Assembly (NCBI GenBank): GCA_028280325.1
Contig: JANQLZ010000145.1
Span: forward strand, 1 to 46,277
Reading direction: 5' to 3'
Source of the DNA: Bacillota bacterium
GTDB lineage: Bacteria > Bacillota > UBA994 > PWPR01
Length of the DNA: 46,277 nucleotides
Position 1 is the first letter of the stretch. Every line of letters starts with the position of its first letter. Made by a program: the position numbers and the translations under genes. The notes under the pieces were generated by a model. It made no database searches. It worked only from the letters and a program-made list of their open reading frames with translations, and was not told where the DNA came from. Positions 8,664 through 16,753 of the stretch are shown here, piece by piece.

Positions 8664-8688
8664 GTGTTCCTGCTTGTTTCAAACAGTA

Positions 8689-8716
8689 ATTATATTATTT
8701 TGTATACTATGTGCAA
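8689..8716 (-). promoter_or_regulatory. Candidate sigma-A promoter for the desulfhydrase gene
   Basis: On the minus strand TTGCAC (8711-8716) and TATAAT (8689-8694) are separated by 16 bases. The predicted 5' UTR is about 90 bases long. Confidence 0.55.
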
Positions 8717-8834
8717 TTATTTTGGTATTCAGTGAGGTTTACAGGTCGATTAACACTTTTTTGTTCAACGATTATCATCAGTGCTTAATTCTGTAATAAT
8801 ATTTTGAATAAGGTAAATATTTTAATTATTCTTA

Positions 8835-8863
8835 TTGCATTAATGAAATAGATTTGCTATACT
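8835..8863 (+). promoter_or_regulatory. Candidate sigma-A promoter for the GlmL-like operon
   Basis: TTGCAT (8835-8840), a 17-base spacer and TATACT (8858-8863). Transcription would begin near 8870 and leave a leader of about 145 bases before the gene at 9015. Confidence 0.55.
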
Positions 8864-8869
8864 AATCCT

Positions 8870-9014
8870 AAGATGTAACCGTCTAAATGAAATAGAGGAT
8901 TACAGAATGAGAGGAGGTGCCCAGCCGAAAGCGCTCTGTTTAATAGCCAGCAACTGTTTTTGAAATGCAAACACAGTATTAAATGAACTATAAATTAATG
9001 CAGGAGGGGAAAGT
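8870..9014 (+). other. Long untranslated leader of the GlmL-like gene
   Basis: The leader holds a G/C-richer block at about 8908-8956 (gaggaggtgcccagccgaaa, then gcgctctg and agccagcaactg) that differs from the AT-rich flanks and may fold. I compared it by eye with the cobalamin, lysine, glycine, SAM, TPP and T-box consensus elements and could not assign it. No ORF with a ribosome binding site is present. The remainder of the 8593-9014 gap holds the two back-to-back promoters. Confidence 0.3.
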
Positions 9015-10823
9015 ATGGATACTATATTGTTATTGGATATTGGCAGCATCCAGACTAAAGCTTTACTTTTGACTCAGAATCAGGAGCAATGGACAATAGT
9101 GAGTACGAGTAGAGTGCCAACAACTGTAGAATACCCGGACAACGACGTGATGGTTGGTATTAAGGAAGCCATAAAAGAGCTTAAAGTGGATATTAAACAG
9201 GATGATTTAAACAGTATTGCTGACAAAATAGAGATCTGCAGTTCAGCAGGAGGCGGCTTGCAGATGGTTGTCTTAGGCGTGGTCAAAACTATGACGGCTG
9301 AAACTGCCAAAAGAGCTGCCCTCGGATCAGGAGCTATTGTTACTAAGGTTGTCAGCGGTGGTAATGTTTTAAAACAGCCGGAGCGGCTAAAACAGTTGCA
9401 GGGTTCACGGCCAGATATAATTTTATTGGCTGGTGGTACCGATGGCGGCAATAAAGAGCAGGTTATTGATCTGGCAGAAACAATCAGTGCTGCTCAGGTT
9501 AAATCACGTTGGAAAGATGAGCTGGCACCAGTAATTTTCGCAGGAAATCAGGATGTGCGGGAAGGAATAAAAGCCTTTCTGCAGAATGACATTGACTTGC
9601 GAATTGCCAAGAATATTCGGCCTAATCTGGAAGTGGAGCAGATCGATAATGTCAATTTAGAGATTCAAGATTTATACATGAAAAATGTGGTGCAGAATAT
9701 TACGAGTTTAGAGGCATTAAGTGATTATGGTTTTAGCCTGAAGCCGACAGCAGTTGGACTGCGCAACTTTGTTAACATATGGGCAAAAACCAAATCTAAT
9801 AATGCCATTCTGTTTGATATTGGCGGACTGTCAACAGATAGCTATTCCAGTATTGAATATGTCAGGAAAGAATACAAGCAGCCTACCGGTAACAAAACCA
9901 TCACTGGTAATATGGGTTATGTAAGAGAACGAAAAGTATTCAGCGCTATCAATGCTTCAGCAGGGCTAAGCTTAGGTGCTGCTCGATTATTGAAGACTGC
10001 AGGAATGGATAATATCTGCCGCTGGATAAAAGATTGCACCTCTAAATCGGTTTTTAACGCTTGCTTTAACAGAATGATCTTTCCATTAACTCATGGCCAG
10101 GCTGATCTCAAATTATCTAAAGCCTTAGCAGCAGAGGCCTTACGTATCTCATTTAATGAACATCAGGATATTGCAGGCAAACTGCACGGCGTCAGTGTAA
10201 CCCGTCATATTACTGAAACCTTTGATCAAGTCTCCCCCTCTAGTGGTACCTTGGCTGAATGGCAACTGTTAGACGATGTTATTTTAACCGGAGGAATTTT
10301 CCCTTATTTATCACCAGAGACTATTGTACACATTGCCAATGATGCCTTGCAACCTTCTGGAATCACAAATATCTATTTGGACAGAAAAGATATTATAAGC
10401 CAATTGGCTGCCCTGGAATCGGAAAACATCGAAAGTTCTATTAGTCAGATCAGTGAATCAGTAATACAACTGGCGACAATAATTGCTCCTCTTTCATCAT
10501 CTAAAAAAGCCCGATCTCTGGGTGTGATTACTCTAAAGCATAGTGATGGAACCAAAGAAACTATCAATTTAAAACAAGGCAACCTTCTCTTCATTAATGA
10601 TAAAGGTAATGACAGGATTGAGGTTGACATCAACCCCGTTGCCGGTGTCGATTTTGGCAATGGCCCAGGCAGTAAAGTCAGCAGCATTATTGCCTATAAG
10701 CATATGGGAATTCTGATAGATGGCAGACGTCCATTGAGTCAGGATTTCAGTTACAGTGATATAGTTCAATGGTATGGTGAAAACTACAGTAATTTAGATA
10801 GGGGTGAACGCAATGTCGAATAG
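9015..10823 (+). CDS. GlmL/MutL-like ASKHA-fold protein (mutase accessory family)
   Basis: 602 residues. ATPase-fold (ASKHA) signatures are visible: phosphate-1 LLLDIGSIQTKALLL (residues 5-19), phosphate-2 ILFDIGGLSTDSYS (about 265) and an adenosine-type DVILTGGIFPY. This matches the glutamate mutase L (GlmL/MutL) family, found beside B12-dependent carbon-skeleton mutases and ornithine/lysine aminomutases and thought to act as chaperone or reactivator. Here no mutase E or S subunit lies within the window, so the partner enzyme is elsewhere or the protein has another job. The start has a strong aggagggg site. The stop overlaps the next gene by 11 bases, implying translational coupling. Confidence 0.8.
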   Translation: MDTILLLDIGSIQTKALLLTQNQEQWTIVSTSRVPTTVEYPDNDVMVGIKEAIKELKVDIKQDDLNSIADKIEICSSAGGGLQMVVLGVVKTMTAETAKRAALGSGAIVTKVVSGGNVLKQPERLKQLQGSRPDIILLAGGTDGGNKEQVIDLAETISAAQVKSRWKDELAPVIFAGNQDVREGIKAFLQNDIDLRIAKNIRPNLEVEQIDNVNLEIQDLYMKNVVQNITSLEALSDYGFSLKPTAVGLRNFVNIWAKTKSNNAILFDIGGLSTDSYSSIEYVRKEYKQPTGNKTITGNMGYVRERKVFSAINASAGLSLGAARLLKTAGMDNICRWIKDCTSKSVFNACFNRMIFPLTHGQADLKLSKALAAEALRISFNEHQDIAGKLHGVSVTRHITETFDQVSPSSGTLAEWQLLDDVILTGGIFPYLSPETIVHIANDALQPSGITNIYLDRKDIISQLAALESENIESSISQISESVIQLATIIAPLSSSKKARSLGVITLKHSDGTKETINLKQGNLLFINDKGNDRIEVDINPVAGVDFGNGPGSKVSSIIAYKHMGILIDGRRPLSQDFSYSDIVQWYGENYSNLDRGERNVE

Positions 10824-11880
10824 ATTAAAAATCTATAAGAGTGTTACACATGTTGTCAAATTACCTTATCCGGGAAAGGTTTTTGTAGAATATGGAGACA
10901 AAGTGGAGCCTAAAACTTTAGTAGCGCGCTCTGAGTTAATTCCAGGTATGCCAGCATATTTAAATGTAACCAATATGCTTAACATCAGCATCAATAAGTT
11001 TTCTGCCTCGTTATCATGCGCTAAAGGTCAATTTGTAAAAGCCGGAGCTACTTTGGCCAGTTATCAGGATGAAACTGTTGAAGCCCCATTTAAAGGGTGG
11101 ATTGAGCATGTATCGTACAGTAACGGCTATATTTTATTGCGCCAGCTGGTTAATAAAAATGATAAGCCTGTTGTGATTCATGCTGCAAAGTCACTGGGAA
11201 TGAGTCCTAGAGCTTTTAAAAATGTAGTTATAGTTAAAGAAGGTGAAAATGTAGTACGCAAGCAGACTTTAGCTGGTGACATCGAATTTGTTACTGCCCC
11301 TATGCCTGGTACTATTGAGAGAATAGATTTGGCAGAAGGCATAATCACAATAAAACCCCATTATCGCCCAACAGAACTAATATCTGGGATTCAGGGCCGT
11401 ATAACAAAAGTATATCCACGATACGGGGTTGAAATCACTACTAATGCTGATATTTTATCAGGAGTTTTTGGTGCTGGGCAGAAAGTTACCGGCAGGCTTA
11501 CCTTTAACCTTGATGAAGTCAATGGGACAGAGCCTGTAATTGCTGTTATTGAAGGAAAGGTATCAGCTGATAAACTGAAGTCGATAGCTATGGGAAAACA
11601 ATTGAGAAAATGGGACAAAAAGAATATTGTTGGAGTTATAGCAGGAAGCATTGATGCAGAAGAACTGGTGGAGCTATATGGTGGCAGTGTTTTTGAGGGT
11701 GTGACCGGTGTAGAAGAGTTCCCTATCAGTATCATAGTTACTGAAAGATTTGGACAGCGAGAGATATCAACTGAACTGCTTAACTACCTGCGAGAACACG
11801 ACCAAACTATCGTAACATTACATCCAGAGAGCAACTGTCATCCACCAATAAAGCTACCTCAGGCTTTTATATATAAATAA
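10813..11880 (+). CDS. Unidentified protein with barrel-sandwich (RnfC/lipoyl-like) segments, coupled to the GlmL-like gene
   Basis: 355 residues from ATG 10813, chosen because the agggg site at 10799-10803 has 9-base spacing to it; the in-frame GTG at 10804 has none. I do not recognise a named family. Short Gly/Pro turns between beta-strands (LPYPGKVFVEYGDKVEPKT, KGQFVKAGATLASYQDE, VTAPMPGTIERIDLAEG) resemble the barrel-sandwich hybrid fold of biotinyl/lipoyl and RnfC-type domains, apparently in at least two copies. The expected lipoyl/biotinyl lysine motif is not seen. There is no signal peptide or membrane segment. The 11-base overlap with the GlmL-like gene and the shared terminator suggest the two proteins act together. 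Confidence 0.75.
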   Translation: MSNRLKIYKSVTHVVKLPYPGKVFVEYGDKVEPKTLVARSELIPGMPAYLNVTNMLNISINKFSASLSCAKGQFVKAGATLASYQDETVEAPFKGWIEHVSYSNGYILLRQLVNKNDKPVVIHAAKSLGMSPRAFKNVVIVKEGENVVRKQTLAGDIEFVTAPMPGTIERIDLAEGIITIKPHYRPTELISGIQGRITKVYPRYGVEITTNADILSGVFGAGQKVTGRLTFNLDEVNGTEPVIAVIEGKVSADKLKSIAMGKQLRKWDKKNIVGVIAGSIDAEELVELYGGSVFEGVTGVEEFPISIIVTERFGQREISTELLNYLREHDQTIVTLHPESNCHPPIKLPQAFIYK

Positions 11881-11887
11881 CTATGTG

Positions 11888-11915
11888 CCAGGGCTTGTTA
11901 TGAGCCCTGGTTTTA
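11888..11915 (+). terminator. Rho-independent terminator of the GlmL-like operon
   Basis: ccagggct (11888-11895) pairs perfectly with agccctgg (11903-11910) around a 7-base loop, followed by ttttatt. Confidence 0.85.
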
Positions 11916-12059
11916 TTCTGCATGTTAATAAGGGAACGATTGCTTTAGCATATGGCTTAATTTTCAATGCTAGGTGGCAGGCATAATTGACAACCCGTGT
12001 TTAGCACAATATAATAGGTAAATGTTGGGCTATATAATGTAATACATGTAAGGGTGAGA

Positions 12060-12614
12060 ATGTTGAATTTGCTTGCAATAGATTTTATCAATAGCCAATG
12101 GTATAACACCCATGAAGATATGTTTGAGCCGCTTAGAGATGAAAACTGGCTTGCTATGATGTTCAAGCTGTGGAATATTCCTGCTGCATTTGATTTGACG
12201 GAGGCGCGCTCGAGTGAGCTTATCGAGTTGAGAGAGTGGCTCTATTCTTTAATTGGCGATCTCTCCAACAATAGTCGGCTTCAAGACGAGGATATGCAAA
12301 AAATTAACCGGCATTTAACTAAATCACTGGTAAAGTTCAATTTAAAGCACTATAATGGCAAGTATTATCTGGCAGAATCAGCGGTAAAAAGTGATTGGAA
12401 CTGGGTAATAAACAGCATCATACTGTCTTTTACCAAGTTATTAATAGAATATGATGCCAGCAGAATACGGATTTGCGACAATCCGGAGTGTGGGATTGTT
12501 TTTTATGATAGAAGTAAAAGCAGAACAAAGAAATTTTGCCATTCTTCATGTGCTAATATCGTCAAGGTCAGAAGGTATCGAGCAAAGCAAAACAGCAGTA
12601 TTTCTGGTAAATAG
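12060..12614 (+). CDS. CGNR zinc-finger (ABATE-domain) regulator
   Basis: 184 residues from ATG 12060; an in-frame GTG at 12054 is possible, but the aaggg site fits ATG better. The C-terminus carries a four-Cys zinc-finger pattern CDNPEC...KFCHSSCAN followed by the basic KVRRYRAKQ, the CGNR-type finger in which the CGNR core is degenerate (CANI). The N-terminal half has the DFINSQW opening and helical wording of the ABATE stress-regulator domain. Family members are putative transcription factors. It stands alone between the GlmL operon terminator and a convergent CHAP gene; targets are unknown. Confidence 0.8.
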   Translation: MLNLLAIDFINSQWYNTHEDMFEPLRDENWLAMMFKLWNIPAAFDLTEARSSELIELREWLYSLIGDLSNNSRLQDEDMQKINRHLTKSLVKFNLKHYNGKYYLAESAVKSDWNWVINSIILSFTKLLIEYDASRIRICDNPECGIVFYDRSKSRTKKFCHSSCANIVKVRRYRAKQNSSISGK

Positions 12615-12831
12615 GTGGGATAACGCTGTGGCAAGCGCTGGTTCAGTCGTTAACAGAATAGCTGATAACTGAAACTGCTGTTTGTGATTTATTTCAGCTG
12701 AAGTGCTAACAACTGCCCAACCTTTGCTTATCATTTTAATGTCACTTAGTTGAGGGCATAGCTAAATTCATAATTTTGCTTTATTAAAGAATTAAAGGTG
12801 AGTCAGGCTTAATAGTTTGAATCACTTATTT

Positions 12832-13719
12832 TTATAAAACGATATAGCCCTGCAAGGTTTTGTTTAAATGTTTCCTAAACTCCGATTCAGTTTTTATTTG
12901 GAGAATACCGTCGGTTTTATCTACAATATTGTTGCCGTTTGCATTGGCATCAGTGAAATATACGAAGTCATTCTCTACATCTTCAATAAAAGCCAGGTGA
13001 CCAGCATAGCCTCCTTTATAACAGGCAATAGCATTTTTCATCGGCTTTACTGAATCTGTTTCAAGCTTCTGATACCCACCAGTGCAGTTTTTCAGCCAAT
13101 GTTGAACATGATTAGGGTACGAGAAAGTTAACATCTGCTGACATTTTTCTTTGGCCCGACCCCAGCAGTACCAGGTACAATGGCCTCTTAAATCTTCTTT
13201 TTGATATAAACTCCCTGAACCATAAGCAGTTTCATCATTAAAATCTGCCAAACGGGTACCAACTACTGCTACCAGGCTGCTATAGAGCTCATCATAGATG
13301 GCCTCACTGGAAATAAAGGCTCTTTTTTTCTGATCATTGCTGATATTGTATTCAGCAAGCAAATATCCGCCAAGGCCAACATTAAAAACAATAACCGGTT
13401 CATACCTGATAACCGACCCGGCTTTGGCATATATACTGGGTATTGGCCCAAAATATGTTGTCGCTGAGGTTTTTGTTATCCTTGGTTTAGCTTTCAGTGG
13501 AAATACAATAACTTTGCCAATAATATAATTTATTCTGTGGGCTGGCAGGTAGCCTCTTTTTTTGTAGCGCCCGGATTCGTACTCGATATAATACCAGCCA
13601 TTTTCTTCCCATAAAATTGATACCTTTGCTTGAGGTCCTACCTTTCCTGCTTTAGGATAAATAGCAGAGTTTGGTCCATAATATACTGTGTTTAATAATT
13701 CTGATATACCAATCGCCAT
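12832..13719 (-). CDS. CHAP-domain cell-wall hydrolase with two N-terminal SH3-like repeats
   Basis: 295 residues. The C-terminal CHAP amidase/endopeptidase domain shows the nucleophile in GHCTWYCWGRA (Cys 181) and the histidine in AGHLAFIEDV (His 241). N-terminal to it are two related segments, YYGPNSAIYPKAGKVG (13-28) and YFGPIPSIYAKAGSVI (89-104), each heading an SH3b-like unit of about 55-60 residues that would bind wall polymers. No signal peptide or membrane segment is visible, so export would need lysis, a holin or a non-classical route; alternatively it acts during sporulation inside the mother cell. The start has an aaggag site. No other phage genes lie nearby. Confidence 0.85.
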   Translation of the reverse strand: MAIGISELLNTVYYGPNSAIYPKAGKVGPQAKVSILWEENGWYYIEYESGRYKKRGYLPAHRINYIIGKVIVFPLKAKPRITKTSATTYFGPIPSIYAKAGSVIRYEPVIVFNVGLGGYLLAEYNISNDQKKRAFISSEAIYDELYSSLVAVVGTRLADFNDETAYGSGSLYQKEDLRGHCTWYCWGRAKEKCQQMLTFSYPNHVQHWLKNCTGGYQKLETDSVKPMKNAIACYKGGYAGHLAFIEDVENDFVYFTDANANGNNIVDKTDGILQIKTESEFRKHLNKTLQGYIVL

Positions 13720-13811
13720 TTAAAATTTCTCCTTCGTTTGTTGCTGATTAAAGCTACGTGTTCTGTAGTTAAACGATTTGGTGAGGCAAATCGTCAGTTT
13801 ATAAATATACA

Positions 13812-13857
13812 ATCATATTAAACAAGCATATTGCTTGTCTTATTAATATAATATGAT
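13812..13857. repeat. Nested dyad symmetry between divergent genes
   Basis: An outer pair atcatatta (13812-13820) and taatatgat (13849-13857) encloses an inner 7-bp hairpin acaagca/tgcttgt (13822-13828/13832-13838). A TATAAT sits at 13847-13852. It lies in the 245-base gap between the divergent CHAP and flavoprotein genes and could be a regulator site. Confidence 0.4.
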
Positions 13858-13964
13858 CGTCAGATAATAAAGGGGTGTTTTTTTAATGCAAAATAAGTTT
13901 GTTCTGCTGGGCAAATATAATATAATTGGGTTAGTAAGAAATATAGTTAAAAAGAGGGGATTAA

Positions 13965-14633
13965 ATGAAAATACTATGTTTGTCAGCTTCGAATATGGTC
14001 AACAAGCAGGGGGCAGAGAGTACTTCGTATCGGGTTTGTGAAATAGTCTTACAAGAAATGAGTAGGAGAATCAAGCTCGTAGAACAGGGCATTATTGAAT
14101 TGAAAAAATACACTATTGCCCCCTGTATCGGATGTGGGGAATGCTACCATACACGGCGATGTATCGCAAATGATGATTTTAATGATGTTTATGAGCAGCT
14201 GATAACCAGTGATATTATTGTTATTGTTTCACCACATTATGCGCCGATTCCAGCAAAACTGGCTGCTTTACTGGAGAAAATGGAGCAGATTACATTTTTA
14301 CACTGGGCCAAAGACAATAGTTATCAATCAGAGGTTGATGGAATATTAGCTGGCATTATATCGCATGGTGGAGGAGGCCTGGGAGTTCTCCCCTGTTACA
14401 AAGCTATGGTAAATGATACTATTGCCAATGCCCTTGATACCATTCAACTAAAACTAATACCTTTTAATAAAGAATGGAATACCGGTATAGCCTTACCGGT
14501 TGAAAAGTCTGTTAATACAGATGTCAGTAAATTTCCTGTTCAAGAGTATAACTGGGAGATACTGCAGAATTCAATTGCCCAATATGCTTCGAAAATTGCC
14601 AATGTTGCCTGTGAAGTTTATGAGATGAAATGA
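13965..14633 (+). CDS. Flavodoxin-fold protein with a CxxCxxC...C motif (iron-sulfur flavoprotein type)
   Basis: 222 residues. The N-terminus MKILCLSASNM is the first strand and phosphate loop of the NADPH-dependent FMN reductase/flavodoxin fold. The segment PCIGCGECYHTRRCIANDD (about 53-71) has the compact cysteine motif used for a [4Fe-4S] cluster in archaeal and clostridial iron-sulfur flavoproteins, though in many homologues these cysteines do not bind a cluster. IIVIVSPHYAPIPAKLAALLEKM is the FMN-site region. Probable role: cytoplasmic electron transfer with an unknown partner. ATG start with a gaggg site. It converges with the MocR gene, leaving 6 bases between stops. Confidence 0.82.
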   Translation: MKILCLSASNMVNKQGAESTSYRVCEIVLQEMSRRIKLVEQGIIELKKYTIAPCIGCGECYHTRRCIANDDFNDVYEQLITSDIIVIVSPHYAPIPAKLAALLEKMEQITFLHWAKDNSYQSEVDGILAGIISHGGGGLGVLPCYKAMVNDTIANALDTIQLKLIPFNKEWNTGIALPVEKSVNTDVSKFPVQEYNWEILQNSIAQYASKIANVACEVYEMK

Positions 14634-14639
14634 TAATAT

Positions 14640-16040
14640 TTACAGGATCAAAGGGGGCTCAGTTTTAGCTGAATCTAAAATGGACTTAATAATCAGCAAA
14701 CCAGCTTCCAGTTCCTGAATAGTTTTAGGAGCGCTGACAGACAGCCGTACGCCATTTTCCACCTGGCGGGTGTTTACTGAGAAGCGCTCCAAACTAAACA
14801 CCTGAACTCCTTTTTTAATACACTCCATTTCAAACTCTTTGCCAGTGAAATTGTTGGGCAGTTGCAGGTATCTAAAAAAAGAATGATCATTAGGCTGCAG
14901 GTTGTATTCACTTAAAACAGTATTAACGAGCGTATTCCTGCTCTTTATTCTCAATAGTTTTTCAGCAATTATAGTATCGTAGTAATTAAAACGAATCATC
15001 TGAGAGATAATCTCTGCATTAATAGGTGAAGCCATCCAGGTCAAATTATTCATTCCCAAGATTAGCTTTCGGACATATCTTCCGGGAGCTGCCAGATATG
15101 AAATCCTGAAACTGGGGTTAATAGATTTGGAGAATCCAGCAATATAAAAACTTCTTTCCGGTATATAATAGCTTATCGGCTTATGCTTTACCTGGGCAGT
15201 AAAAGCATAGTAGCTGTCTTCAATCAGCAATAAATCGTAAGCTTTGGCAATCTGGGCAATGCGCATTCTTTGCTTATCAGAAAGAGACAAAGAGGTCGGG
15301 TTATGACAATCCGGCATCAAGTAAATGCCGGCGATATTTTCATTACTGCAGATCTCTTCCAGCTCATCAATATCAATTCCGTCTTTATCAAAATCGACCG
15401 GCCTCAGGATTATCCCCAGCAGGTTTGAAAGAGATTTAAACCCGGTATAAGTATATTTATCAACAACAATGCGGTCTCCTTTTTTGAATAAAGATGTTAA
15501 GATCACCGACAGGGCATTTTGGGTTCCGGCTGTAATAATTATCCTCTCGGGTTTAGCCTTAATCTCAAATCTTTCCAGCCACTTAGCAGCTATATACCTG
15601 TGTTTAGCTGTTCCTTCCGGAGGCACATAGGTTAAAATGTTATCATAGTCCATATTGTTATGAACCTGTTTTAAGCAGTGCTCTATTAGGGGATTGACCT
15701 CATATAAAGGCAGAACCATGCCCATGTCAATTACCTGACTGTTATCCGGATGTAACAGGTTTTGAGGTATGCCGGCATCGGCACTGACAAAGGTACCTTT
15801 ACCGATACTTCCCTTGATCAATCCTTTCGCTTCACAAATCTTGTATGCTCTGGTAATAGTACTATGATTAATCTTCAAAAAATTGGCTAAAACCCGCTGG
15901 GGAGGCAGTTTAAATCCGGATTTTAAGGTGCCATTTAGAATGTCATTTTCTAGTCTTTGAGCAATCTCTTTGGCAATTGATTTAGTGTTATGCGAAATAC
16001 TGGGGTACCAAGTAATTTCATTGCCATATTCGTCAATCAC
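14640..16040 (-). CDS. MocR/PdxR-type regulator (GntR HTH fused to PLP aminotransferase fold)
   Basis: 466 residues if started at GTG 16040, which has an aaaggtga site; an ATG at 16070 lacks any ribosome binding site. The N-terminal GntR winged helix (LKSGFKLPPQRVLANFLKIN, then STITRAYKICEAKGLI) is followed by an aspartate-aminotransferase-like domain with MPDCHNPTSLS and the PLP lysine in AGFSKSINPSFRISYLA. MocR proteins use PLP or an aldimine as effector; PdxR members control vitamin B6 genes, others control GABA or taurine genes. The gene is divergent from an ECF S component and a nitrilase, which are its likeliest targets. Confidence 0.88.
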   Translation of the reverse strand: MIDEYGNEITWYPSISHNTKSIAKEIAQRLENDILNGTLKSGFKLPPQRVLANFLKINHSTITRAYKICEAKGLIKGSIGKGTFVSADAGIPQNLLHPDNSQVIDMGMVLPLYEVNPLIEHCLKQVHNNMDYDNILTYVPPEGTAKHRYIAAKWLERFEIKAKPERIIITAGTQNALSVILTSLFKKGDRIVVDKYTYTGFKSLSNLLGIILRPVDFDKDGIDIDELEEICSNENIAGIYLMPDCHNPTSLSLSDKQRMRIAQIAKAYDLLLIEDSYYAFTAQVKHKPISYYIPERSFYIAGFSKSINPSFRISYLAAPGRYVRKLILGMNNLTWMASPINAEIISQMIRFNYYDTIIAEKLLRIKSRNTLVNTVLSEYNLQPNDHSFFRYLQLPNNFTGKEFEMECIKKGVQVFSLERFSVNTRQVENGVRLSVSAPKTIQELEAGLLIIKSILDSAKTEPPLIL

Positions 16041-16069
16041 ATTATCACCTTTTCTTTTATTGTTCTGCA

Positions 16070-16120
16070 TACAATTCTAATATTGAATTCACATTGTGTC
16101 AATGTTATATTACAATTGTA
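16070..16120. promoter_or_regulatory. Candidate MocR operator region between the divergent genes
   Basis: A palindrome tacaattgta lies at 16111-16120, and its first half, tacaatt, recurs in the same orientation at 16070-16076. MocR/PdxR proteins commonly bind direct repeats between divergent genes. That this is the binding site is inference only. Confidence 0.35.
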
Positions 16121-16189
16121 CCCTTAGTAATAGAAAGAATATATTAATTAAGGGGTTTAAACAGAGACCTTGAAAGAGAGGAAAACAAG

Positions 16190-16726
16190 ATGGTTAGCAG
16201 TGAATCAAACAAAATCAGAGAAATGACAATTCTAGGTGTTTTAATTGCAATTGTGGCTATCTCAACCCGCATTGGCTTTAATGTAACCGGTACCCCTGGC
16301 GGGTATGCCCATTTTGGAAATATTCCACTGATAGCAGTAGCTATTTTACTGGGTAAGCGCCGAGGTGCTATTGTCGGTGGTATGGGCATGTTTATCTTTG
16401 ACCTGGTCTCCGAATATTTTGCCTGGGCGCCATTTACGCTAATAATCAGGGCGGCAATGGGATTTATTATTGGAGCCTGGGCCTGGTATAATGGTAAACA
16501 GGGCCAGAGTCTGATACTGAATATTATTGGAGTTCTACTTGCCTCAGTAGTTATGGTAGGCGGCTATTTTATTTCCGAGTATCTAATTTATGGCACCTGG
16601 GTAGGACCGGTGCAGTCACTACCCGGTAATATTATTCAGGCTGTGGTCGGAATAGCTGGAGGTTTGCCGTTGGCCTACGCCTTAAGGAACTCTAAAATGA
16701 TCAGAAAATATTTAAGTCTTGAATAA
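16190..16726 (+). CDS. ECF transporter S component (vitamin-specific substrate subunit)
   Basis: 178 residues with about five or six hydrophobic segments. The pattern MTILGVLIAIVAISTRIG, GYAHFGNIPLIAVAILLGKR, GGMGMFIFDLVS and IRAAMGFIIG is that of group II ECF S components (HmpT/ThiW/PdxU class) that capture a vitamin and couple to a shared EcfAA'T module. No energising subunits are nearby. The vitamin is not readable, but the facing PLP-binding MocR regulator makes a vitamin B6 form a reasonable guess; thiamine precursors are the alternative. It is 27 bases upstream of a nitrilase-family gene and likely co-transcribed. Confidence 0.85.
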   Translation: MVSSESNKIREMTILGVLIAIVAISTRIGFNVTGTPGGYAHFGNIPLIAVAILLGKRRGAIVGGMGMFIFDLVSEYFAWAPFTLIIRAAMGFIIGAWAWYNGKQGQSLILNIIGVLLASVVMVGGYFISEYLIYGTWVGPVQSLPGNIIQAVVGIAGGLPLAYALRNSKMIRKYLSLE

Positions 16727-16753
16727 TCTGATAGTCAAAGGATAATTTTTAAT

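Noticed and set aside
8908..8960. Possible known riboswitch before the GlmL-like gene
   Set aside because: Compared by eye with cobalamin, lysine, glycine, SAM, TPP, guanidine and T-box patterns; no class fits, so only an unassigned leader is reported.
12451..12672. 73-codon frame overlapping the CGNR gene
   Set aside because: Shifted frame inside a well-supported gene, without its own start signals.
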